Virus record (IMG/VR): IMGVR_UViG_3300006751_000182
Coordinates: 1-20,901 of that record
Direction: 5' to 3' (one strand)
Length of the DNA: 20,901 nt
Origin: a virus
Shown here in pieces: positions 14,401-20,901 of this stretch. The stretch's first letter is position 1; each line of letters opens with the position of its first letter. The notes under the pieces were generated by a model. That model was given only the letters and a program-made list of their open reading frames with translations. It did no database searches and had not been told where the DNA came from. The position numbers and the translations under genes are program-made.

Positions 14401-15045
14401 GAAGCTCAAGCTCAAGCTCAAACTCAAGTCTCAAGGGACACATCAAATCTTGATCGCAGTAGACCTTTTGATGTGGAAGCATTCTCAGAAGCATATCCTG
14501 AATTGGTAGCAGAGATGCGCCAACGCCCGTTAGATGAGACTCAACGTAGTTACGATGAACAAAGAGCAGCTTTGGAAGCACGCAGACGTGAAGAAGCGCG
14601 ACCCGGCATTATGAGTCAGGTTGGTAATGCTCTTGGGTCTGAAAGAGCGCAACGCCTTTATCAGGCAATGCAAACTTTAGGTCTTGGAGGAGGCGCTGCC
14701 AGAGGGCAAGAAGGTTTGCAGCTTATGGCAAATTTAGAAACAAGAAACGCGCAACGAAGAGAACTGGATGCCTTGGAAGATAAACTAGCTGTAGACAGGG
14801 AAAATATAGCCGCACAAGAACGTGCGAATTTATCTAATCTCTATGCAGCGGTTTATAACGATACAGGGTTTCAACAGCATTCAGCCAAAATAGCAGAGGA
14901 AAAGGGTTTATCTATGGACGATCCCGAAGTAATAATAGCTACTTTAGCGGCTTTCTTTGGGGCGCTCCCACAAAGCCCAGTATTAGATAATATGGGAGGG
15001 TTAGATGGTCCTACTAGAAGTGAAATGGAAGCATATATTCAATAA
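11434..15045 (+). CDS. 1203-aa virion protein with lytic transglycosylase domain
   Basis: The N-terminal ~140 residues are Gln/Met/Gly/Ala-rich. A lysozyme-like SLT domain lies at about 278-395: IRQVESGG with probable catalytic Glu290, then YAYGAYQIN, then AYNVGP (357-362). Such domains cut murein and in virions open a local hole for DNA entry. Three GG-(I/R)-VG-(Y/F) motifs occur at 140, 254 and 766. A hydrophobic Gly/Ala-rich block is duplicated (about 397-480 and 800-887), and a 59-codon segment is repeated with an identical 53-base core. The C-terminus is helical and charged. The ribosome site is AAGGAT at 11421-11426. The stop overlaps the next start (TAATG). It is probably an internal or ejection protein acting with the giant downstream protein. 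Confidence 0.87.
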   Translation: MVFNVQEQVNAYEDKGVNALQKMQQQNPKLLVGIALENLMKDMQEDQRAKQAAAGGVGAPIIDKKLAGLSGMGGLGQQEAMATAAPGLQQRGQQMQGQQILKALQQAARRPGGMPAAMAQAGSMPATRPGAMPTQRMAMGGIVGYQDGGNVQPIPALMDKYGSEMVMEFLEGEKQLQEESKYVAPQYTAAYQQKADNFYSGFDQGFVSDLLTARSGQSYPKFSSTDELMKYVTRDRPGLRFTGPKPNPEEMAHGGIVGYANRGLVENSPFSTDLADMDIDAVLDAIRQVESGGNPDADSGYAYGAYQINPEAGLEPGYGVEPIDVYNSSEEEQRDYARNYLTAMFNKYGNMEDALQAYNVGPTALDEIQAGRRDMPQETGNYVGNIRNQLAGGAMNEDFVPLSSMADDEGMVSQAVNWAKENPFEAASLGLMFIPGVGWGMAGARGAAMGARALAPRGIAAAKQIGSGIREGARNLFTRPLKSGPGSAVRDPATGQMMRASDLTNFSRGRLGDPGGNTVLPGVKYNRAFSPGRTAAAAGAAGFAGSNLVGDALTPGGPGNNVSPGLAAADRRRTLRENPAIGSLREVGRLQDNQQQQEHENEIALLNAAQNRQFGGPGNNVSPGITNAQRRRTLRENPAIGSLREVGRQQDEGAKGALEYLQSIGRQQQMGADTQDMVNRADPARTLRGIDTDREFESSNAGIMSEADRFSQMFPDAKGAVRRYQDEQAEDELPSWYKGKVYEPGAMGDFAEIKDYLQSLFGFKEGGRVGFQPGGAVGSMSGSGNINVGTLGSGSETDEEEFVPLEDLSDEDDMINKTINWAKNNKWEAASLGLMLVPGLGWGVALGRAGMLGARALAPRGIAALGRAFGPGSKLGKVGQKMFTKPRQYTKDFKIEDPTLLNKAGKPTVLRGKKGFEEAINPRAAVERIPGALKTRRGKPVGGRNPDIRRASAARDPLISPRVFDPLRATGVAATPGAISAGISALGGDEAQAQAQTQVSRDTSNLDRSRPFDVEAFSEAYPELVAEMRQRPLDETQRSYDEQRAALEARRREEARPGIMSQVGNALGSERAQRLYQAMQTLGLGGGAARGQEGLQLMANLETRNAQRRELDALEDKLAVDRENIAAQERANLSNLYAAVYNDTGFQQHSAKIAEEKGLSMDDPEVIIATLAAFFGALPQSPVLDNMGGLDGPTRSEMEAYIQ
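12265..12618 (+). other. lytic transglycosylase (SLT-like) domain
   Basis: Residues about 278-395 of the 1203-aa protein. The order of motifs is that of soluble lytic transglycosylases: Glu290 in QVESGG, then G-x-YQIN, then AYNVGP. The usual YNAGP is slightly altered (Val for Ala). It would cleave the MurNAc-GlcNAc bond in murein. Confidence 0.8.
13144..13196 (+). repeat. 53-bp exact direct repeat, copy 1
   Basis: Identical to 13321-13373 over 53 bases, 177 bases apart (59 codons, same frame). It encodes RRRTLRENPAIGSLREVG. The flanking GGPGNNVSPG segment is also repeated but has diverged. Confidence 0.92.
13321..13373 (+). repeat. 53-bp exact direct repeat, copy 2
   Basis: Second copy of the 53-base repeat at 13144-13196. 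Full identity at synonymous positions indicates a recent duplication or recombination between copies. Confidence 0.92.
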
Positions 15046-18000
15046 TGTCTGATTTAGATTTAGCAGTTAAGGCTTTTAATAAAGCCAAAGCACAAGGAGA
15101 TACAGTCAATGCAAAGCGTTTTGCACAGGCAGCTTTAGATTTAGATACACCTACCTCTCCTGTGTTCAATCCAATTACTCTGCTAGGCGGTTCGATGCCT
15201 AGCATAGCCCCTCCTGCCCCCCGTGATAGTTCCTTGCCATTGCCAGATGCAAGCGATAGAAGCCTTTTTAGAGAAACAGCAGACGTGGGTCTCCAATTCG
15301 GAAAAGGTGCTGTTTCGGGTGTTCGTTTTATTACTGATACTTTAGGTGCAGGTAACCCTTTATCCCAGGCATTAAGTGGTACTGAAGAATGGTTAGACAG
15401 CCTTCTTTCTGCCCAGTCTAAACGGGACCAGCAAGAAGTTGCTCGGATATTAAAAGAAGCCGAAGACAAAGGAATGGGTGCTCAAGTAGTAGCCGGTCTT
15501 AAAGCTTTAACTGTTGCTCCCGTAGATTTAGTTGTAAATGCTTTTGGTACTTCTGTGCCGGTCTTAGTCGCAGGTATTTTGGGTGGAATGGCTGGTCTAG
15601 GTGCAAGGGGTGTGGCTACTGGTGTAGGAGTATTAACTGGAGTTGGTATTACTAAAGGCGCTATTAACGATGCTGTTTTCCAAGAATTAATAAGCGCTGG
15701 TGTATCAGAAGCCGATGCTAAAGAAGCTGCAAAAGAAGCGCAGGCATACGGTGGAAATAACTTAGATAACATTGCTTTCGGTGGTTTTCTTGGGGGGATA
15801 GCTTCAAAAGTAGGCATGGAACCAAAAATCCTTACCAGTGGAGTAGGAAGAAGGTTAGCTGGAGATGTGTCTGCGGAAGGGTTAAAAAATGCAACGAAGC
15901 TAGGGCTTATAAAAGAAGCTTCTCGTACAGCATTAAAAGAAGCATTGCCTGAAGCTTTACAGGGTGGGCAGGAACAATTTGCAAGTAACATCGCGCTTCA
16001 AAGAGAAGGTATTGATACGCCTACTTTTAGAGGGGTAACAGGAGCTGCCACATTAGAGGGTGCGGTAGGTGCGCCAGTCGGAGCTATTAGTTCATTAGGT
16101 TCAGACATTATAAAACCACGCGGGACAGAACTGGCTGATATTGAAGCAGAGATAGAAAGGCTAGCAGGGGAACAAGAAACAGAAACATTTGAAGAAAAAG
16201 AAGAAGAAGCAGCGCAGGAAGACAAAGTAAGACTTAAGGCAGACAGACAGAAAAGAATGGAAGAAGCTGACAGAGCATATTGGCGCAAAAGGAAAGAATC
16301 CGAAAAAAGTTATGCAGAACGCGGCATTGAAGAAAGACAACTGGAAGGGGTGGCAGCGTATGAAAACCCTGAAGAAATTAGGCAACGTGTAGTAGATGAG
16401 GTTTATGAAAAATTAATAAATGAAGGGGTGCTAGAAGACGAGGCTGTAGAAACCGCCGAGCTTCGTGGTGAAGAAGCAGCGGATGCAGCAATTAAAAGAG
16501 AATTTGAATTACAAGGCGTAGAAGAAACTGTTGTATCTGACGCAGCAGATGAGTTAACAAGACGCGAACAAGAAGACCTCCAAGCTTTTATAGACACAGA
16601 AGCAGGCTATGACGGCTATGTAGATTCTGTTAAAAATAAAATGGAAAAAGAAAGTGGGGTTAGCCAACAAAGACAAATAGACGATTATCTTAAAAGTCTT
16701 TCGGAAGGAAGATTAGATAAGCTGTTTAAATTTACACCAGACAGAACGTTTCGTAAGCTAGTAGACAATGCGGTAGTTGAACAAAATAAGGCTTACAACA
16801 ATTACAGAGACCGAGTAGAAAGAGCAATACAAAATGATTTGATATTAAAAAACTTAATTCAGGCTGGCTATAAAAAAACAGATTTAGGAAGGTTTCTTAG
16901 AGCACTTAGGGATGGAAAAACTAATTCCATTTTTCCTAAATTTAAAATGCCCACTACACAAGAAACGACTAAGGGTATTCTTAAGTATATAGACATAAAT
17001 AAAGCGAGGGGCTTAAGAAAAACTAAAGAAGTTGATGCTTTTTTCTCTACAATAGATTTAGAAAGACCAATTAGTGATGTAATTAAGTCCTACCGTACAA
17101 CAAAAGGGTATGCAGCCGCAGCCCTTAAAGAACAAGCAAGAACAAAAAAAGAATTTCCAAACATAGAAAAAGAAGACTTACTAGCAATTGAAGAAGCAAA
17201 ACTAGAACTAGATATAATTACAGAAAAAATATTTAGTTTAAGACCAGACAGTACAATAGACCCTTCAAAAAGTGCAGAAGACCCTATAGCTTACACTGAG
17301 TACCTTGCAGATGCAGAAACAGTGGAAGAATATTGGCTGGGGTTAAAAAATGCACAAAATATTCCAGGGTTTACAGCCGAAGATGATTTACTTGTAGATG
17401 ATGTAAATGCTGAATCAGGCAAACTAAAAGGGGAAGCTAGCAACTTAAAAGGGGAAAAAAGAAAACGTGCTTTAGCTATAAATAAATATTTTAATATGCC
17501 TTTTGTTGACACCTATCCTGAACTGGCTTTAGAAGAACTTGCTATAGATGTAGCTTTAGACCCTACCGGTATTGAACAAGAAATAATAGACAGCCGCCCC
17601 GTCTCAGTCCGAAGTTCAACAGGAAGATTGCCTACTCCTCCAAAAGAAGTATTAACAAAAGCACTTGAATTAATACCAACGGACGCGAGGCGAACTGCAT
17701 TAAAGCGTAGTGTAGATACTATTAAAGCTACACAAAATGCTAAAGACTGGGTGCTTGAATCAGAACTTTCTACAGCTATAAAAGATAATTTTATAGCGCG
17801 TGTTGATATTATTAGAGAAGACCATAAAAAACAAATTTTAAAAAATGCAAGAAGTTTACAAGGCGCAGATAACTTAAGAAAAAACAAAATAGCAGAAGAG
17901 CTAGGTGTAGAGTCAGCTAGTACGTATGTAAGTGACGTTTTTAAATTTGAAGAAGGAAGTGACAACGAAACAAAAGCGTTTAATAAAGCTAAAAGACAGA

Positions 18001-20901
18001 TAGCAAAAGACGTTAAAAACAAAAAAGTACCAGACACATTTAAAGATGTTAAAGAAGAAGTAAGTGCTCTGGAAGGTGAAGATGTAGATACAGATGCGGA
18101 TGCAAGTGTTGACGCTGCTAATAGAGAATTAACAAAACAACAAGCAACCGCTAAACTTAAAAAAATAAACAGAGAAGCAAAAAAAATTCAGGATAAATTA
18201 CAGGAGAAACAACGAGAAAAAATTAATACTGCCGCTCATGGATTTGCAACAAAAGAAATGACGGAAAAATACAAAGGTAAACCATTAAAAAAAGATGAAC
18301 CTAACAATAGAACTGAAGAGTGGAATACTTTGTATATTGCTGAAAAAAGTAGACTATTAAAAGCTTATGATGCAGCGCTAAAAGCTAAAGCTACAGATAA
18401 AGAATTAACTCCCGAACAGAAAACACAATTAGAAAAAGATTTACCAAAAGATGTTGAAGCGTTTAGAAACACTAAACGCCAAGAGATAGCAGAAGAGCTA
18501 AACTTATCTATAGATGACCCCGCAGTAGAAACGGAGTTAAACAAACGTATAACAGTAGAAGGTACGCCAAACATATTACCGGGAGTACCGAAATATACCG
18601 CAGATGCTAGTGACAAGAAAAGACTTGCCCAGATAATAGACCCGCAAAAACCTCAAGAAATAGACCCAATAATACAAGAGTATGCAAATAATGTACGGGG
18701 TTTAAATCGTACTATTGAAATACTCCTTGCTTCAGAACCTAAAGAAATAAGACCTGTTTTACGTAAGCTACGTAAATTAGCTGCGGGTACTAAAGTACGT
18801 ATAGAATCTTTTGCTGATCCAGAAGAAGTGGGTCGTTATTACTCGGAAGAAAGGGTTATCGCGTTAGACCCCGAAAGGGGAATGAATAAAGCTACGTTCT
18901 TCCATGAACTTTCTCATGCGGGTTTGGATCGTTTATTAGCTAACCCTGATTCTAAAGAAGTAAAAAAACTTTTTGAGTTCTATTCTTCTATAAAAACCCA
19001 GATGGGGGATGCTTACGGAGGGACTGATCTTTATGAGTTTGTTGCAGAGCTAGTAGGTAATTCTGAGTTTCAAAACCTTCTTAAAACAATAAAAGCACCG
19101 AAAAGTAAATCACTTTGGGACACTATAATAGATTCCATTTTAGAATTTCTAAACATTCGTAAAGGCCAAAGTGCGTATGATGCGTCGTTTAAATTTTTAA
19201 ATGATGTTATAGAAGCGCGTCCTTCTATAGAACCTTCCCGTTTAGAACGTATGTTTTTTGCCAATGAAAATCCAGAAGTAGTTTTTAAAGAAGCAAGCGA
19301 TGAGCTGCCGCCGTTTCGTTCTCGACGTTTAAAAGAAACAATGGAAAATATAGAAGGACCAGCAAATTTTGTTGACAAACTTAAAACAGGAGCGTCCGGT
19401 GCCCTTCGTCTTGATAATTTAATGGAAGCCTATGGCAAGCATTTACCCGGCATTAAACAAATAATTGAGTTCGTAGAAAAACGCCAGGGAGAACAAGAAC
19501 AAGGCATTGCAGAAATTAATAAAAAATATAAACAGTTTTATAAATTGGCTGACAAATACAACCCTGCCATGAAAACAATGGGTAAAATGGCTATAGCTAT
19601 GCGGCTTGCACGAGTAGATATATTTGAACCGGCACCTAGTCTTAAAGATAAGACAGGCAAAAACAAAACAGGCAAAGAATTAGTTAGAGAAGAAAAAAGA
19701 TTAAAAGCTTACAAGGAAGGTAAAGCTACGTTTGAAAAACTTGGTAAGATGGAAGGAGGAAAATCTATACAAAATATGTACAAGATCATGCGGGCTGATT
19801 TTGATAAAACGTATAAAGATTATGTAAATGTTCTTCTTAATTCTATAAAAGATTTTGAGTTAAGAAACGAAGTAAAAAAACAATTTGATGCAGAAAAACC
19901 TATTGCAGGTTATATACCGGCTCGCCGCTATGGTGATTTTGTTTTAATCTATGTAGATAAAGCTACAGGAGAAAGAACTGTCCGTACCTTTGAGTCTAGG
20001 TCAAAAAGAAATAAAGAAATAAAAGCACTGGGTTTAAACCATCGTATTGAAATTCAAAAACAATTAAATGAAGCTGAAACAGAAGAAGAAAGAAAAAGTT
20101 TAAAAGAACAAACAAAAAAATTAAAAGTAAATGATTACGTTACTTTAAATAGTATTAAAAGCACAGTTACAGCTTCGTTTCCTCCAGAAAACTTTATTGC
20201 AGATGCTATGGAAGCAGTGAAACAGACTGGTGAAGAGCAAGGTTTAGGTAAAGAACAAGCGCAAGCTTTGGCTACAAGCGTATACGAAGCATATGTAGAT
20301 TTATTTCCTGACACTTCTTTAATGCAACAGTTTCAAACTTCAGCAGATATAGCTGGGGCTTCAGACGATATACTTCGTGTCTGGGGGGAGTCGATGGTTA
20401 AGTGGGAGCGTAAACTAGCTGACCTTAAATACAACGCTAAAATACAAGAAGGTTTTAATAAAGTACGTTCACAGGCTTCGGGCTATAGCCAACTGTCGCC
20501 TTCAGACCCTTCAGAGTCAACTATACATTCTCTAGGAAGAAATATTGCAGGTAAGAAAGAAGGAGAAGGAAGAGAAGAGTTTACTTTAAACCCGCAGTAC
20601 GCTCCCTGGGCCGCTGGTGCTACCACTGGTAGTTATTTTTTGTTTATGGCAGGTAATGTTTCTTCTGGCGTAGTAAATTTAAGCTCTGTCCCCCTACTAG
20701 CGTATCCTATACTAGCAGCTCGGTACGGAGGCATAAAAACAGCAACGGCTCTTGGAAAAGCAAGTAAAACTGCTATTAATGATTGGGAAACAGACCCTAA
20801 ATATAAAGTGTTGTATGAAACACTGCGGGACCATGCCCAGTTACGCCATACGTTAGAACGAGAAGTTCTTGAAGGCGCTCGCCAAAGCTCAGAAGAATAT
20901 A
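15045..20901 (+). CDS. giant polyvalent-type phage protein, zinc-metallopeptidase and PLxRFG-like segments, 3' end missing
   Basis: The frame runs from ATG 15045 (overlapping the previous stop, TAATG) to the right edge without a stop, so at least 1952 residues. Parts in order: a helical N-terminus. A hydrophobic Gly-rich region covers about 148-235. An LPEALQGGQEQFASNIALQ segment follows (about 301-319). Then comes a very long charged, Glu/Lys/Ala-rich helical region (about 360-1200). HELSH (1287-1291) is followed by YEFVAE with Glu1331 and Glu1335 as candidate third zinc ligands. GYIPARRYGDF (from 1622) resembles the PLxRFG motif of phage polyvalent proteins. A hydrophobic SYFLFMAGNVSSGVVNL region begins near 1863. 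Known relatives are multidomain proteins thought to be packaged and injected with phage DNA. Activity and targets here are unknown. Confidence 0.9.
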   Translation, partial: MSDLDLAVKAFNKAKAQGDTVNAKRFAQAALDLDTPTSPVFNPITLLGGSMPSIAPPAPRDSSLPLPDASDRSLFRETADVGLQFGKGAVSGVRFITDTLGAGNPLSQALSGTEEWLDSLLSAQSKRDQQEVARILKEAEDKGMGAQVVAGLKALTVAPVDLVVNAFGTSVPVLVAGILGGMAGLGARGVATGVGVLTGVGITKGAINDAVFQELISAGVSEADAKEAAKEAQAYGGNNLDNIAFGGFLGGIASKVGMEPKILTSGVGRRLAGDVSAEGLKNATKLGLIKEASRTALKEALPEALQGGQEQFASNIALQREGIDTPTFRGVTGAATLEGAVGAPVGAISSLGSDIIKPRGTELADIEAEIERLAGEQETETFEEKEEEAAQEDKVRLKADRQKRMEEADRAYWRKRKESEKSYAERGIEERQLEGVAAYENPEEIRQRVVDEVYEKLINEGVLEDEAVETAELRGEEAADAAIKREFELQGVEETVVSDAADELTRREQEDLQAFIDTEAGYDGYVDSVKNKMEKESGVSQQRQIDDYLKSLSEGRLDKLFKFTPDRTFRKLVDNAVVEQNKAYNNYRDRVERAIQNDLILKNLIQAGYKKTDLGRFLRALRDGKTNSIFPKFKMPTTQETTKGILKYIDINKARGLRKTKEVDAFFSTIDLERPISDVIKSYRTTKGYAAAALKEQARTKKEFPNIEKEDLLAIEEAKLELDIITEKIFSLRPDSTIDPSKSAEDPIAYTEYLADAETVEEYWLGLKNAQNIPGFTAEDDLLVDDVNAESGKLKGEASNLKGEKRKRALAINKYFNMPFVDTYPELALEELAIDVALDPTGIEQEIIDSRPVSVRSSTGRLPTPPKEVLTKALELIPTDARRTALKRSVDTIKATQNAKDWVLESELSTAIKDNFIARVDIIREDHKKQILKNARSLQGADNLRKNKIAEELGVESASTYVSDVFKFEEGSDNETKAFNKAKRQIAKDVKNKKVPDTFKDVKEEVSALEGEDVDTDADASVDAANRELTKQQATAKLKKINREAKKIQDKLQEKQREKINTAAHGFATKEMTEKYKGKPLKKDEPNNRTEEWNTLYIAEKSRLLKAYDAALKAKATDKELTPEQKTQLEKDLPKDVEAFRNTKRQEIAEELNLSIDDPAVETELNKRITVEGTPNILPGVPKYTADASDKKRLAQIIDPQKPQEIDPIIQEYANNVRGLNRTIEILLASEPKEIRPVLRKLRKLAAGTKVRIESFADPEEVGRYYSEERVIALDPERGMNKATFFHELSHAGLDRLLANPDSKEVKKLFEFYSSIKTQMGDAYGGTDLYEFVAELVGNSEFQNLLKTIKAPKSKSLWDTIIDSILEFLNIRKGQSAYDASFKFLNDVIEARPSIEPSRLERMFFANENPEVVFKEASDELPPFRSRRLKETMENIEGPANFVDKLKTGASGALRLDNLMEAYGKHLPGIKQIIEFVEKRQGEQEQGIAEINKKYKQFYKLADKYNPAMKTMGKMAIAMRLARVDIFEPAPSLKDKTGKNKTGKELVREEKRLKAYKEGKATFEKLGKMEGGKSIQNMYKIMRADFDKTYKDYVNVLLNSIKDFELRNEVKKQFDAEKPIAGYIPARRYGDFVLIYVDKATGERTVRTFESRSKRNKEIKALGLNHRIEIQKQLNEAETEEERKSLKEQTKKLKVNDYVTLNSIKSTVTASFPPENFIADAMEAVKQTGEEQGLGKEQAQALATSVYEAYVDLFPDTSLMQQFQTSADIAGASDDILRVWGESMVKWERKLADLKYNAKIQEGFNKVRSQASGYSQLSPSDPSESTIHSLGRNIAGKKEGEGREEFTLNPQYAPWAAGATTGSYFLFMAGNVSSGVVNLSSVPLLAYPILAARYGGIKTATALGKASKTAINDWETDPKYKVLYETLRDHAQLRHTLEREVLEGARQSSEEY
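18765..19230 (+). other. zinc-metallopeptidase-like domain in the giant protein
   Basis: Residues about 1241-1395. A strand with 'RYYSEERVIALD' precedes TFFHELSHAGL (HExxH, His1287 and His1291, general base Glu1288). DLYEFVAELVGNSEFQ, with Glu1331 or Glu1335, follows about 40 residues later. This HExxH plus EFVAE-(x)-NxEFQ pattern is typical of peptidase-like domains in phage and plasmid polyvalent proteins. Its substrate is not known. Confidence 0.72.
19890..19960 (+). other. divergent PLxRFG-type motif
   Basis: The sequence GYIPARRYGDFVLIYVD (starting at residue 1622) aligns by eye with the (Y/F)-P-L-x-R-F-G-D signature that names PLxRFG proteins. Leu is replaced by Ala and Phe by Tyr. The downstream hydrophobic segment near residue 1863 also fits that family. 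Confidence 0.55.

Noticed and set aside
15014-19378. Several minus-strand frames of 60-174 codons under the giant gene
   Set aside because: They are Ser/Leu/Phe-rich mirror images of the Glu/Lys/Ala-rich plus-strand codons, have no start-site support and would need convergent genes in an otherwise one-directional region.
1-20901. tRNA genes, integrase, attachment sites or a replication origin
   Set aside because: None was seen. The window is nearly all coding and holds only lysis and virion-type genes.

Overview
The window reads as part of the late (lysis plus virion) region of a tailed bacteriophage or prophage. Every convincing gene is on the + strand. Genes abut or overlap by a few bases (stop/start overlaps such as ATGA and TAATG), and no intergenic gap exceeds about 40 bases. 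The protein types (3-TM gene-transfer-agent-type holin, GH24 endolysin with a GRN motif, C1q-like fibre protein, Gly-rich virion proteins ending in an 'LSDGEFV' segment, and a giant polyvalent-type protein) resemble those of environmental marine phages, probably of alphaproteobacterial hosts. The host assignment is inference from remembered family patterns; no host gene, tRNA, integrase or attachment site is visible.

Layout: (1) 1-957, the 3' part of a Ser/Gln-rich protein of unknown role that enters from the left edge. (2) 950-3624, a lysis-type cassette: a membrane-anchored coiled-coil protein (possible i-spanin), a 73-aa single-TM protein, a class 3 lipase with an intact Ser-Asp-His set, a 77-aa lipoprotein (possible o-spanin) that starts inside the lipase gene, a holin and a GH24 endolysin. 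(3) 3627-6154, a beta-rich virion/tail protein and a short fibre-like protein with a C1q/TNF-like domain. (4) 6155-15045, three putative virion proteins. The 1448-aa one carries two tandem repeat systems, the 293-aa one belongs to a common phage structural type, and the 1203-aa one has a lytic transglycosylase domain and internal duplications. (5) 15045 to the right edge, one uninterrupted frame of at least 1952 codons with no stop. It encodes a giant, probably injected, polyvalent protein with an HELSH zinc-metallopeptidase motif and a divergent PLxRFG-type segment.

Working model: the right-hand proteins are virion and ejection components that breach the cell wall (transglycosylase) and deliver a large multidomain effector into the host. 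The left-hand cassette releases progeny by attacking the inner membrane (holin), the murein (endolysin) and possibly the outer membrane (spanin-like pair and lipase). The most unusual points are a His at the catalytic Thr position of the GH24 lysozyme, a lipase placed within the lysis genes, RTX-like nonapeptides with the Asp shifted by one, a nine-copy ~61-aa modular array, and the giant polyvalent protein.
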